64,000 nucleotides of DNA from Clavelina lepadiformis (GCF_947623445.1 NC_135242.1:24614001-24678000); one strand, 5' to 3'. Counted from the first letter of the stretch, positions 12,659-25,410 are shown. Program-made: numbers and translations. Notes: generated from the letters alone by a model not told the origin.

Positions 12659-13320
12659 TCAGCTCAATGTGTCGAACGGGCCATGGAACGGCCACAGGTG
12701 GCGCAGTTTGGTTTCTAATTGTAGTGGTTTGCTGTGACGGGTCTCCGTTTGGTCAAGGTTTCTCGAACCACACGTTCTGCTAACTTTGTGCGTCCCTGGA
12801 GGTCGTGAAAATGATGATGGTTTTTGTGAGCCTGTTCTCGAGAGGTCCAACGGTAAGCGGAGCGGCCTTCCGCACAGGAGGTAGAGCGGTGATACACCGG
12901 TGTATTCATGAACAGATGCATTGTAAGAAGCCCCAAGCGCAGTCAAAGCATCATCCCAGCACTTATGGTCTTCCTGAAAATAAGACCGCAGCATAGATAA
13001 AATGATATGATTATTCCGCTGGACTTAACCATTTCCAGAGGGATGATAGGATGTGTTACGTGTTTTTTCGAATCGCATAAGTTTGAACAAGTCTTTGAAA
13101 AGATAATCTTTAAAATGCGCCTCCTGGTTGCTATGCATTACACCAGGGACGCCATGTACCGTAATCCAACGATGATAGAGGACACTAGAAACTTTACTTG
13201 CATTTTGAGTCCACAATTGCCATGTTCGAAAATATTTATTAAAATCATCGCCGGTTACTAAGATGAACTGAAAATTAGAGGTCGTGAGAGATAAAAGGCC
13301 TAAGATGTCAATCTCGATAC
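12659..13320 (-). pseudogene. Ty3/gypsy-type retrotransposon integrase remnant
   Basis: The minus strand carries a recognisable integrase core. In order: DILGLLSLTTSN at about 13,310 (first catalytic Asp), a stretch ending HSNQEAHF where the family normally has HSDQG (second Asp replaced by Asn), YHPSGNG, then a stop codon at about 13,031. It continues in another open segment at 12,994-12,659 with SVHEYTGVSPLYLLCGR and a PLDL-like end. The changed catalytic residue and the stop make it dead. No LTRs or reverse transcriptase are visible nearby. Confidence 0.85.
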
Positions 13321-14160
13321 GCTGAATAAGCTGGAACTCCGCTAAGTTGACTCTCCCGGAAGCGTCAACGTGGTTTCTCTTAAAAATATCGACACGACAG
13401 TTCGCTCATTGTCATGACCTTGGAACTCCGATATATAATCAAAGGTAACTAAGGCTTTATTAAAACAGAATTGCTAGTCTTAAAATAAAATATAATTAGT
13501 TACGTAAGACGTGACTGTAAACTACATAACTCTTATATTGATAAACTCTTAGCATTAAGCAGCCTACCCGCCCACACTACGCTTACTACTGAATAACGTC
13601 GTACAGATGAAACCAACACAAGAACCAATTAAGGCGGCGTGATTATGCGCGAGGCAGAAAAGGAAGACAAAGGAATATCACCACATTCATTAGATCTTCG
13701 AGCTTTAGATGAGCGATGTTTGCTAGGTTTTAATCTCATACACGTAATGCCTTCTCCATTCGTGCGAAAGTTGCAACCGACCGTAAAGTTCATCTCGAAC
13801 CCAGGATGTGCGCCCATTACTGCTGGAAAGGTCTTCAGCGCGTTCTGCAATTTCTTCATAACTGAGCGCAAAGATACTGTTTTCGCCATCAGCGATTTCC
13901 CATAAAAAGTCTTCATCAACGTACGAATGGAACAAATATTTTTTGCACTCGTCAGTGGCATTCATACTAGCGCAGTATGAATCAAAAATCTCTAGAAAAT
14001 TAACTACTGTATATTATCGTCCAATCGGAAAGAAGGTTGGGACACAACAAACTGAGCAGCCATTGCGACATTTACAATTACAATCAAAGGACTGTGATAT
14101 TCTGCTCGCAAATTTACGTTACAACAAAAATTATGCAAAAGTCTATTGTTCCAAAATGCG
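13320..14160. other. Region with unassigned overlapping ORFs
   Basis: Between 13,629 and 13,965 both strands hold open frames of 80-110 codons: minus 13,961-13,629, minus 13,965-13,723 and plus 13,639-13,905. None shows a domain I recognise. One of the minus frames could be an exon of an unknown gene, but nothing favours one frame over the others. Confidence 0.3.
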
Positions 14161-14919
14161 CGTTTCACGTTGCATGAGTCTTATTGTTGATTAGTCGTAG
14201 TTTTTCAGAATTTAATAGTTCATGCTAATCACCTATATAATCTGTATATAAAATCGGGGAAAAATTGTGTAAATCGAACTTTCGTGTGAAATGGTCCTCT
14301 CCCGCTTCGAGATTACTTTCCTATAGCTTGATGTTTAAACGCTCACATGATCATGATTAAAACATCATGCCAAGACAAAAAAAATGTGTTTTCTGATGGT
14401 ATTAGGTGCTCGATAGCAACAAACAAATGAAGGGTGTAAGATGCTGAACGCCATAGACAACATTTTAGGCAGCGAAATATTGAAAGGAAATGTGCAAGAA
14501 AATCTCGGGCAATTTGTTTATTGAAAGAAAAGCAAAATTTTATGCGGCAGCATAACCCCAGGACACACTGAAATCAATTGCTGGGTCTCCCCTACTTTTG
14601 GGGCCTCCATACTTTAGTCGCATCATACCTTGCCGCAGGGCCACCCTCCCCCCAGTCACCGCTGGCCAGTTGCTTTGTTCCTTTAAAAAATATTTTGAGC
14701 AAAATGTTTTTTTTTTATCCTCACTGTTATTGTCTCGTGAAAGCGAAATACAACACGCAAAGACTTGGTAAAGTTTTAAAGCTTTTTCGTGCATTTGCTG
14801 ATGTTTTGTTCTTGAACTTATAAACGTAGATATACGTCATCTGCTCTGCTTATTTGACCATGACTAATACATTGGCTTCACGAAAGCAAACGTTTTGCTT
14901 CCAAGCTCACACTTTCAAC

Positions 14920-15090
14920 CTTTGCTTATGTGTAGGCTTATACCATCCAACACTCCAACAGACACTCACTTTTCAATCTTTGGGCCTACTTATGGGTAGG
15001 CTTATACCATCCAACACTCCAACAGGCTCCAACTCCACTTTTCAATCTTTACTTATGTGTAGGCTTATACCATCCAACAGGCACTCTAGC
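14920..15090. repeat. Short tandem repeat, three imperfect units
   Basis: Three successive copies of a unit of about 60-75 bp containing 'taggcttataccatccaac' and 'tttcaatctt'. The corresponding place in copy C, near 59,855-59,905, has one copy. The expansion is therefore specific to copy B. Confidence 0.75.
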
Positions 15091-16791
15091 TGTCAATATA
15101 TCTCTTATCTTAGTTCATTTTCTTATAGAACTATAATTGCCACTGTACATCGCAATAAATAATATGAGTTTGCATTTACATTTTTCACTACTGTGCATTT
15201 TCTATTGGTTTTGATACGATATTGCGTATGAATGACGTCAACACTGATTGATGTTTATCGGTTTGTAAACCAGTAGCTTACTTCAAAAGAATATTGCGAT
15301 TGTCGATTGGTTACAATGAGCACAAATATGGACAAAATAATTTAACTTGACTTCATATATATCTCAAAGTATCGTATAACTCAAATCATTTTCGCCGGTT
15401 CCAGCATATCGTTTATTAAAATGCATTTAAGCAGCTTAAAATAACTCAGAATATGCGCAGCCAAGCGAAACAATATCATGAAATATGAAAAAATAAATAA
15501 ACGCTTTATACTCTTTATGTAGGTGAAATAGTCCATATCTATTAACAAACTAAAGGTGCGTGGAACCACAGAAATCAACAGACCGACAAAAGTGCAACGA
15601 AAAATGCAATTCCACAAACAAAGTAATAAAATCTATCTTAAGTGAAGAAAAAACATTAAGTTATAAAATAGATTACTGGAGCAACCAAATATTCTGCTAA
15701 ATCATCAAACATTTCTTAACTTTCAATTACAAAGTTCTGTAGTACTTCAATGATATTTTGACATAAATTAAACGATCGCTTTGCGCTTTGTTTTACGACT
15801 GATGTTTTAGTTTGTTGCGTTATTTGGCTGACAACGCGACAACTGACGCCGCCAGACAACGAACTCGGGTCACATTATAGTTTATCTTCTGAGCTGGCGT
15901 TTTATCCTCTCTGCCACCGAGCCAACAATGTCGATGGTCACTATACTATAGACCTCATTAATAGCAACCTACTGTGGAAGCCGCGTCATATACTCACAGA
16001 TCTTTTTGTGACAATTTAGGTTGAATTCCGGGTAGTTTTGTCAAAACTATACGTATAATATGAGCAAAGATTAAGCGTTAGGGCCAACTAATTTTTCCTT
16101 CGCATCCATGATCTTTCTACCTCGATGCTGAGTGGTGGCATTTGGACGCTATCTTGTTGACTTCGTGGTCGTCACATTTCAATCCTTAGGACTATCATGT
16201 TCTTTTCTGCGTGTTTCTACCTCCGTTGCTGCATGTGTAACAAATGTGGCTACAATACAATTATTCTTGTTACTATATTTAGTCTGTGTTTGAGCACTAT
16301 TTTGGATTTTGGCATCGTTTGGGTTATCGCTTATGCATTTGTGGTATTTGGTTTATTGATTGGTTGGTTTGTTTCTTGATTTTAGTTCTTCTCTGTACTC
16401 AAAAGGTTTTGTTTGTTGTTTAGTTCTTCTCTGTACTCAAAAGGTGTCGTGTTTGGTTTTATTTTTACAGAATTGGGGTTTAACACTGTTGAAATGTGTT
16501 CTTGTCGCATTAGTTGCGCGCACCAGTGGTACCGCCGCTTCTCCCGCTAATTACAAAATTCTCCGTCCAGTTTCTTCCTAAAATGTTCAGAGTACATGGG
16601 GCAGTTCAGTAGTAAGTGTTGGTGACAGGGCTTTGTCTCTATTGCTTTTACAAAGATCTTTTCTAGTCTAATTTTTGCGATAAATCGATGCATCTGTTGT
16701 GTTCAGTTTTTAAATGTAAGTTGTCACCAACACTCAAGACTACAACTCAAAACAAGTTTTAGGTAACACCTTTTGCATGCTTGCTTTATAC

Positions 16792-17115
16792 CAGGGGTTC
16801 CCAACCGGTGGTACGCGGGAGCTTTTCAGGTGATACGCGAGCAGCTCTCCGTTGCATGCGATATACAGTATAGTAGTATAACAATTTAATTTTGAGTTGC
16901 TAAAATATGCGAAGAACACTTTTATTTCTTTCCGTACTAAATTCTCTGCACTCAGTAAGCTACTTTTATCGATCTTGCTCCCTGCTGTCATTGTTTTTAA
17001 TACAATGCTGCTGTGCGAATATTGGATCAAATTAGTTGTTTTGAAAATAGTGGTACGTGTTGACAATCCGTGGTGGCTAAGTGGTACGAGAACATAAAAA
17101 GGTTGGGAACCCCTG
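16792..17115. mobile_element. hAT-like MITE
   Basis: A 324-bp element with 15-bp terminal inverted repeats, CAGGGGTTCCCAACC. The flanks are ctttatac (16,784-16,791) and ttttattc (17,116-17,123), an imperfect 8-bp target duplication. Copy C at about 61,220-61,235 has the uninterrupted site ('gctttatgctgtgtgactt'), which marks the insertion boundaries. It is non-autonomous; frames inside do not resemble a transposase. Confidence 0.85.
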
Positions 17116-17464
17116 TTTTATTCTGCATGACTTGGTGTCAATCTGTAACACAGTTTACTTTCTTGTGACGTCAGCGTTGATTGAAGAATTTGGCATAAAA
17201 CAAGTAGCTTATGCGCAAATAACTGAAAGAAATTTTTTGATCCTTTAATGGTTAACTATGTCGATCCAGGTCTAGTTGTGTGGCGTCAGGTGTTGGACCG
17301 AAATATATCGGTCCCTGTATTAAGCGTGTCCTTCAATATTTGCATAGTTGGGTTCATATAACTCACTCGTATGTATGCTGGTCTGCTGTTTATAACAAAA
17401 CATCGTTTATATCGTCTGCACGGCTTTGTATTTATCGGTTCATAAACAAATGTCTTGTAAAAAC

Positions 17465-17803
17465 TAGGGCTGGAACAATTTGACCGGTTAATATTAGCCG
17501 CTAACTAAGAGCTCTTGGTTACTAAAGATTTTGTCCGCCATTAACCGAAAACGTACAAGTAGGAAAGAATTTGGAACAAAATTGTTGATAATTCGATAAT
17601 TCAAGGAAATATGTTACTCTGTTAATCATTTTAATGCTTGAATACCAACTTTGTGGGCTCGCATAACATAAGTTGCTAATATAACACTTTTCATCACATT
17701 TATTAATAATGTAGCAGTTTTGCGTGCGATTGACAACGTGACATGACAATTAGCGACTATGGTGGCTAACGGTTAAATAAAATCAGCTAAATTCCCAGCC
17801 CTA
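17465..17803. mobile_element. hAT-like MITE in copy B
   Basis: Same insertion as 263-604: TAGGGCTGGAA ... CCCAGCCCTA, here 339 bp. The left flank is gtaaaaac and the right flank ggaaaatc. The right target duplication has drifted more here than in copy A. Confidence 0.7.
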
Positions 17804-18301
17804 GGAAAATCATGGCGAACATATACACGTGGAACGTATAATTGAATGACGGTGAGGTACCAAATTTGCACCGGGTATTGTGACGTAAAAATGTAGCATG
17901 ACTCAGAGTTTGTCTTCCTACAAACTTCTTAAGGTTTGTTTTGTTATTTGTAAGTTAAATTTGTATCTTTAAGTTGAATACGACGGCAATCTCCAAGGTT
18001 TTGAATGCAAATCTTAAGTTAAATATGTATCTTTAAGTTTTACCTGAATACGACGGCAAACTGTAAGATTTTTAATTGAAAAACTTACACTGAGTCATGC
18101 GAGTTTTTACGTCACAATGCCGCAAACAAATTTGGCAAGACAACCGTATATCATATTATGACGTACAATATAACGGAATGATAGATTTAATATATTATGA
18201 CGTAATAGACGTGGCAGCGTATATTTACAGTTTGCTGCGTTGCCGGTCTAAATACAGTTCAATGTTTACTTGGTTGGTTAAAATCAACTCGTGGATTTCA
18301 T

Positions 18302-20821
18302 TCAGTCGCAACGAAGTTTCATTTTAGTTTCTTTAAGTGGTTCATCGTATCCCTTCCAATGCTTCCAAATAATTCCATGAGCATGTCCACTTGATTGACG
18401 CATCCAGACTCCATTGAGGAATGACATGGCGCAGGCACCAAACCACCATCCCTGAGATCCTCCACGATAAGTTGCGCAGTTTCCACCGCTAATATATTAA
18501 AACATGAAAGATAAAAATTACTTTGTTGCATCTATTTATATTCTATCTTATACGTTACTGGCAGGATATAACTGAAAATCCTACTGAGGTTGTGGTGCTT
18601 AATGTTTATTGAGTTGAACATATTTGTTCCTGAACATAAGATGACGTACCTGGAATCGTTATCTCTATCTTCCGTCGAGAATGGGCGACTATTGTGATAT
18701 GTTAAACTATCCCCGGCATTTCCGCTGTATCCGGAAACACGAAGCCGATATGAATTTTCAGCAGATTCGATCGAAAACGAGCTGCAAAAACAACAACTTG
18801 CTTTAAAAGATTCGAACCCAGACAATTAAGTTGTAATTTACTCAACAAAGTTTTACGTTGATTAATAAATGTATGATTTTTATCATCTTCGTTATTTATG
18901 TCACAACAATCGTCTTATGACCTATAATCGGCGTGACGTTGGTTTCCATCGAAATCCCACAGCTCTATCTTGAGTCTGCATCCTCCTCCACGCGTCATCT
19001 CGTGGATGTTGTCGAGTCCTGTAAGTAATGAAGCACGAATAATAAGAACGAAAAACATCAAAATAAAATGCGTTTAAGTTGAACTAACTTCCTCTTACCA
19101 AGCCAAAATTCTCCATCAATCTGGCCAAAACCGTTCGCGTAGTCGTCCCATCGTCGCCCGAAATCAACACTTCCGTCAATTCTTCTTTGAAAAATCTGTT
19201 AGTAATTTTATTTTACATTTTAGCACAAGTGTAAAACGTTTAATTTATACGTTTAAATAATCTTCAGTTTATTACATCATAATACAAGAAGTACGGCAAT
19301 ATTTACAATTCGCTTACAATACGCAAGATATATTTTGTCAAGTTGGATCACTTAATCCAGTGGCATGTTCATATTTTTGCTAAAAATTTCAAGTTAAGAA
19401 AAGTTTAAACTCATATTATAAGTAGCTGTTTGCTGCAGGTGAATTGGGTGAAATAAATCAAGTTTACGTGGTGCTGGTTGAATTTCGCCCGTTTTCACTG
19501 CAAGCGACGTACGCAGTTCAATGCAATTGTTTCGCATGCTGCATAAACGAAGCGAATTAGACACAACAGTAATATTGGCTTGCAACACAGTAATTATTAG
19601 CGTACATTCAATTTTATGCATCGTGGCATATGACCCAATGTGGGCTTATGATCGTCTCTGCGCAATCGCAAACGACTAACACTCCCACAGCAATCATTGT
19701 TCCATTGTTGCGGATAGTTGCATTAAACTTACAAATACACGGTTATATTAAACAGTTTTCAATCCAATTGTTTGAGTTTGTCGGTAAAGCGTTTTCGAAT
19801 CAACCGCAAGTTGGCAAACAACCTTCATTCAACGTTTTGGAAATTAAGTTTCAAAAAAGTGGAAAAAGACAAATTTAAAAAAGCGCGAATGCGTGTGAAA
19901 ACAAATTCATTGTCGTTTGTGTTTTCTTACATTCAATTCTTACACTTACACACAACGCATTGCCGCCTTGAACTCCACATAACTTGCAAACTATCGCTTC
20001 AATACTACACAGTAAGTGTATATACTTATATGTATACGTTTATACCTTTCAATATAACTGTAATTTCAATATAATTATTAAGCTATTCCACTAATAACTG
20101 TGGAAAGATTTTCACTCACCGTCCATCCATCCTCGCAGTAAGCTTCAACCCCACTCGTCAAAGTGTGGGGACCGTTGCTTGATGGCGTAGCACATGACGT
20201 AATACTAGATGGTGTTGTCGTGGTAACTGTGGTAGAAGCCATGGTCGTGGTACTGGGAGGTGTAAGAAGTTCCTCGATTTCTGGAAACAATTTTTTGTTG
20301 TAAACAAGATTGAACTTTTCCAGCAAGGTTTCAGGTAAAACTTGCCCATAAACATACAATTACACAAGACAACAAGCATAGACCATACCGTTTGAGCGCT
20401 ATATAAGTGTTTGCGCGTAGATTGTAAAATGTCTGTCGTCCACATCTTTTGGTAGGTTTATTGCAGAGTTCTTTATGCTCGCAGGAGAAATGACGATGAT
20501 TAAAGCAATTAATCTATGATCAGAAATCAACTTACTTGCCAGTCTGGTGACTATGTCGGTCCCTAGCGACCCCAGAGCGCACGATTCTCCTTGCATCCCC
20601 TTCTGTCCAGCTCCTCCGGGTTCTCCTTTGGCTCCCGGATGCCCCTGAGCTCCAGGAATTCCGGATTTTCCAGATCTGCCGACATCACCTTTGTCTCCCT
20701 TCTGCATGCTTGATTTGACGACGTCATCATCACAGACAGTGGTAAGAACTTGACGACATTGTTGCGAGTAGGTCATGATGACGTAACAAGCCAATGATAA
20801 CAGAAGAATCACTCCTCTCAT
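18302..20821 (-). CDS. Ficolin-like collagen/fibrinogen-domain lectin, copy B
   Basis: Paralogue of the gene at 1,040-3,622 with the same six exons: 20821-20536, 20280-20120, 19195-19099, 19018-18922, 18781-18650 and 18488-18302. They total 960 bp, or 319 residues, all in frame with GT-AG introns. A signal peptide, 13 collagen triplets, a Thr-rich linker and a fibrinogen-like domain follow in order. It keeps GWTIFQRR, DRDND and [11 protein letters not shown]. Compared with copy A, exon 5 is one codon shorter at its donor and the last exon is two codons longer. The C-terminal loop differs: [11 protein letters not shown] here, [11 protein letters not shown] in A. The product is probably a secreted multimeric lectin; the ligand cannot be read from sequence. 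Confidence 0.9.
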
Positions 20822-20884
20822 GGTTGACTATGAAGATCTTCCGATGAAGTTGATGATATGAAATCCCACCAGATCGCTGCTCTG

Positions 20885-20890
20885 TATATA
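20885..20890 (-). promoter_or_regulatory. TATA box of the copy B lectin gene
   Basis: TATATA on the minus strand, 64 nt upstream of the ATG, matches the copy A spacing. Confidence 0.55.
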
Positions 20891-20899
20891 GCCGTCTGT

Positions 20900-23390
20900 T
20901 GAAGCTCGTGGCTTCCAAGATGACGTAAAAAGTTCTCGGAAATAAGGTCGTCAAATTGAAAGAACACGTCATCATGGCGCCTTATCCAGACCAAAATTAT
21001 GTTGTTTGTGAACACAAAAGCAATAAAAAGAAAGAAAGGAAGTGAGAAAGTTTTACGTCAAGAAATGTGGGAAAGTTGCGAAAATTACCTGTTTTATTTT
21101 CGGGTCATGCTCAAAACAGGTCCATTGACGTAATAACTTGATTGTTTTCCGGGAATATTCACAAAACACATTTCCAACAACTTTGCTTGTGACGCAAGAT
21201 TGCTTATCCAATCATAGTCTGGCTCCGTTTCTGCATCATCACAAGCTGATATGACGCAATCTAACTCATTGTGACGTTATTTTCGAACATTATGGAAAGT
21301 TGAATTGCTTTGAAAACGATAGAAATAAGTTTGATTGTTATTATCAGGTTTCATTATTGGCTTTTCTTGGCAACAAATACCCACTCGAACGTCAAATAAC
21401 GAAATGCTTATTGTTTCGTATTACAGTGATATTGGCAAAAAAAGCATCAGCCAATTTCTTTACGAGATGTTTTTTCAGCAACGTAGCAAATTATTTCCTC
21501 AAGTCATCGAATATGTTTTTGCTGGGAATTGTTCTATGGCTGTGCTATGTTTTGTTTCAGAACATCTTATTGGTTAATTGCTTGCTGACAACACCAACAC
21601 CTGTTAAACGATGCAATTTCGATTCAATCATTTGGATTAGAAACACAAAGTGTGGAAACATATCACTTAAATTTACACGACACGCAAATTCCTATTTGAG
21701 GCGGCAAGGGTCGGCATGCTTAGTGGGTATTTCACGGGCACATGAAGCGTGTGTTTAGGTTACATGCTCGGTCGCTTAAAACGTATAAAAAATAATGTAT
21801 TCCGGCTGATGGTGGTTTCGACTTAGGTAATTCGCCATAACCATATAAGCCGGTTCAGTAAATTGAGTTTATAGCATTTGTTTGTGTGCTCAAAGCTCTG
21901 ACGACGTCCGAAATAAATGGCGTAAAACTTTACATGTGTAACGGATATGTCCATAGTACGCAGTCAGGTTCTTATCGAGGTAACGGCTGCCGCAACAACC
22001 AGGCTTTCTTCAGTCACTACTGCAATGACTCGCACGGTCAATCCCACCATTTAGTAAAGCGGGAACAACGAGTAGAAAGTTAACTGCGCGCTGGGATGTC
22101 AACTACAATACTCGTTCATGGGCCACGACTAAGAAAACGTCACTACCCAAGCCAGTCACATCTCGAATCCTTCCTATCAAAATCAGTCACCCTTCCCGTT
22201 TTAACATGCGGTACCTCGACCTAATCAACCGAAGAGAGAGAATGAAATCAAAGTGTCGACCTTAGGAGTTAGATCCAAGCAAATGAAACTTGCGTGTGAA
22301 CAAAACAAACGGTACAGTGCAGGGATGGCGAAACACTGACCTGCGTTTTCAGTGACACACTTGTCGTTTCATAAATTATAACAAAATATGAACAAATGTT
22401 TCAGTGACAAACATGGTAGTAAATATTTGCATCAAGGCCCAGCCTAATTATAATCTAGTACCGGACTGAATTTCCGTACAGCAAACTGGCACTACTACTC
22501 GGCCCGTCGTATTGCGTTATCATGCCTAGTCTTGGCGTTTGTGACGTAACAACGATATTGTGCTGTTGATTGTTAGCAAATCATTTTGCTGATTTCTACC
22601 CTTTGTAGTGATTGCCTGATGACGTTTAGGATAACTCATAAATTGCATAAAATCAAGGACCAGGAATCGCCTCAGCCCAGATAAAAGGCTGCAGGTTAAG
22701 CTGAAAACTACACATTATCAGTCCAGGAACCCATAAAACTTGCAGAGAAGATGCAGCAGCAAGTTTCTCATCGATATTGACATTTAAATAAGTCCATGAC
22801 CAACTTTTGTTTTTTCCAGGTTAAAGTCTCATTTGTGAGTCGTTCAGTTAAAAAGGTTCGTCACTCTAACGCCACCCATAGGGTGTAACTTCATTTTCAA
22901 AACAACGAAAAATGAAGTAAGTTCATTCTGTGAAACTATCAATTACATAAATAAATACTCAAACAGTGAACGCAAATTGAAATAAGAAAAATATATCGTT
23001 ACACATGCAATTAAAATAGGTTTTGATCAGCTACTAATAAAATGGTTAATTGTAACTTTCGCTTAGAATTTGACATCGATGGTCGCACTTACTCCAAAGG
23101 GGCCGCATGCTACTTGCAACTTTGACGTGCCTGGTGAGAATAGAGAAATGAAATTATGCTTAAGAACAGAGATAGCTGAAGGTAGAACAAGGTGCTATCA
23201 CGGTGTGTTCTGTTGTTTTTTATTGAGAAAGGTATAAGCTTAAACTCCCACGAGAATTTTTGAGGAGGAAAATGTAACTTTCAACAACCCACTAAATAGA
23301 GAATTTGCAAAAGCAATGATGAAATACATTTATCCAGTTCAAATTACAAGTTATGTGAACATTCAGAAACATTATGCAGATCTTTGGTTG
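20900..23390. other. Intergenic, no gene recognised
   Basis: The longest frame is 152 codons on the plus strand, 21,300-21,758. It is rich in Phe, Leu and Asn, has no recognisable domain and lacks a paralogue in copy A. I do not call it a gene. The rest is AT-rich with scattered TGACGT motifs and no visible transposon ends. Confidence 0.45.
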
Positions 23391-24320
23391 AAGTCCTGTG
23401 CGAAGGTTTATGTCAGGATTGGAAAACAATCAAGTCTTTCAAGATATGTTGTGGCTCGCACATTGTCAAAAGTCGTTTTACATATACAGTAAATTCCTCC
23501 TTGAGAAAGATACAGGAGGTATAGAAAAAAATTATAATCGGCGATTGTACCTGGCCAAAGAAGTTGAAACCAGGGATTTGGAAGATGAACATTTTGCTGA
23601 ACTGGTTCTTGAATGAGCTGAATGAAAAGCTCAATCAAAAAAAGTAAGTAATTGAACAAATTTCTCAACAGAATCAAACTACTAACTCAGTTGGAATAAT
23701 ACTCGTTTTAAGAAAATGCAGCAAATATTAATTTCAATCTAAGGCTTTGACACCTGATAGTTTGGAGATAACATTCATTTTTCAGGTGTATTACCTTATG
23801 GATGGTGGCTGAATTAAACATCAAATGCATTGAAACGTTGGTTTTAAAAAAAAAAAAAAAAAGTACTTGACAGATTTGTTATTATTAGGACGCGCATACA
23901 CGTTAACAGAGCACAAGGTCAATGAGCAAAACAACAACATACTTCGTCATAGCTTGGAACTCACCGACAGGAAACAATCAAACGTTTGAATGAAGCGAAC
24001 TGTTCCAAATTTTTAGACGACAACAGGCTCACAGCATTTGAGGTGAAGATAATATACAATATCCATTATGCTATAGCAGGAGCGTATAAACTTCATATTA
24101 GCGCTTTATTATAAATCGACTCTAACAATCTTAGTTTGTGTTATTTCTACAAAACTTACACAAAATCGAATGATTTCATAAACTTTACTTTGTGTACTTT
24201 TCAAGAACCGCGCTTATTACTTTGGTGATCACTCATGCGCGACGCGATATATTTTTCATGATTTGTCATTGTTGTTGATAAGTGATTATAAAATAAACTT
24301 ACCGTATACACTAAGTTGGG
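23390..24320 (+). repeat. Block Y, first copy
   Basis: This block recurs around 25,180-27,100 (split by piggyBac) and 37,780-38,570. It includes an exon-like piece ending in a donor (about 23,572-23,643, 'caaaaaaa|gtaagt' type). In one frame this piece reads GIWKMNILLNWFLNELNEKL. The equivalents at 25,250 and 37,780 stay open in that frame. After the donor follow the shared segments 'gacacctgatagtttgga' and 'accttatggatggtgg'. An A-run of 18 lies near 23,846. The function is unknown. Confidence 0.55.
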
Positions 24321-24436
24321 TTGTTTGTTGATTTCTCAAATTTTAATTGTTGTATTCCTTCTATTTCTAACGCATATTGTTTACAGAAAGACGTTTGCAA
24401 CATTAAATTATTATGTTGTAATTCTTAGATAGCAGA

Positions 24437-25200
24437 ATGGTTATGTTCCGCATTTCTTGTCGTGATCCTCTTACTTTCCATGTGACCATAGATGACGGGG
24501 ATTCGGCAGCCATGGCATTCTGGAGATCATGGAGTTCCTCAAACCTGATACCCAGACTGACCAGAGTCATGGTCCATTGGTATCCCTATAATGAGGCTTA
24601 TCAATCTAGAAACTATAGACGCTTCTCAGAGGTGGGCAGTCTGAACTTTGAAAGTACCGTCGGTAACGGTACCGGTACTTGGCAAAAAATATACCGACGG
24701 TTATGGTATTCCGTACTATTTTAAAAAAGTAGTCGGTACTCTATCGGTACTCGGGACCGGTACTTTCTGTGTAAAAAATGCTGCTGCAAATGCAATGTTT
24801 GCAGCTATTATGACCCGGTAAAGGTTACTCCAGGCCAAAACATATGTGACGTTAATCGCTTGCAATTTTGTTTGGTATTTCCAGATTAAAAAACAAATAG
24901 GTGCTAAAATTGGCATTAACGGTTAATTAACACGTATTTTTGAAAACACACTCGTTAAAGTTATGAAATAATCACGTGAAAAGTACCGAATACCGTGACG
25001 GATTGAAATATTTTGAAAAAGGAATTCGGTACGGAGATTCGGTACTTATTTTTCAAAAATACCGACGGTAACGTTACTGGTACTAACAAAGTACCGTGGT
25101 ACAGTAATTCGTTACTATAGTACTGCGGTACTGCCCACCTATGACGCTTCTTTAGACGCAGAACTGGACCAACTGGACACTTAATAAAGTGATCCGGATG
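24437..25200. repeat. Block with a copy at 27,170-27,410
   Basis: Flanks of the MITE at 24,627 match 27,175-27,410: shared pieces include 'ttccatgtgaccata', 'accagagtcatggtccatt' and 'ggaccaact.gacacttaa'. It looks like a decayed gene or transposon segment, and reading frames do not persist between copies. Confidence 0.6.
24627..25143. mobile_element. hAT-like MITE rich in GGTACC/ACCGAC motifs
   Basis: A 517-bp element with ends CAGAGGTGGGCAGT and, inverted, CATAGGTGGGCAGT. It is flanked by a perfect 8-bp target duplication acgcttct at 24,619-24,626 and 25,144-25,151. The interior carries many GGTAC and GTACCG repeats in both orientations and could fold on itself. The related block at about 27,335 ('gatgcttctctaggcgcag') shows the unoccupied site. 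No transposase is encoded. Confidence 0.9.
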
Positions 25201-25410
25201 TTTCAGGCAGAAACCGGGTCAGACGCTGAGTACGTATTTGGAGTAAGGATTTCGAAGATGCGCATTTTGCTGATCAGATTCTTGGATAAGCTGAAGGAAA
25301 AACACAATCCAAAAAAGTAAGTAATTAAATAATTATCTCAACAGAATCAACCTACTAACTCAGTTGAAATAATGCTTGTTTAAAGAAAATGCCGCAAATT
25401 TTAATTTTAA

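Larger units (their letters stand above)
14160..20900. repeat. Segmental duplication, copy B
   Basis: From about 14,160 this matches 59,053 onward (copy C) through non-coding sequence. From about 17,190 it also matches the start of the window (copy A). It contains the complete copy B lectin gene, the MITE shared with copy A, and a younger MITE at 16,792 that copy C lacks. The 14,160-17,190 part has no convincing gene; its longest frames lie around 16,197-16,581 and are not recognisable. Confidence 0.85.

Noticed and set aside
21300..21758. 152-codon plus-strand frame
   Set aside because: No recognisable domain, no paralogue and an AT-driven composition. Length alone is not enough.
23846..23863. 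Poly(A) tail of a processed retrogene
   Set aside because: The A-run lies inside block Y, whose other copies continue across the position without it. No target duplication is seen.
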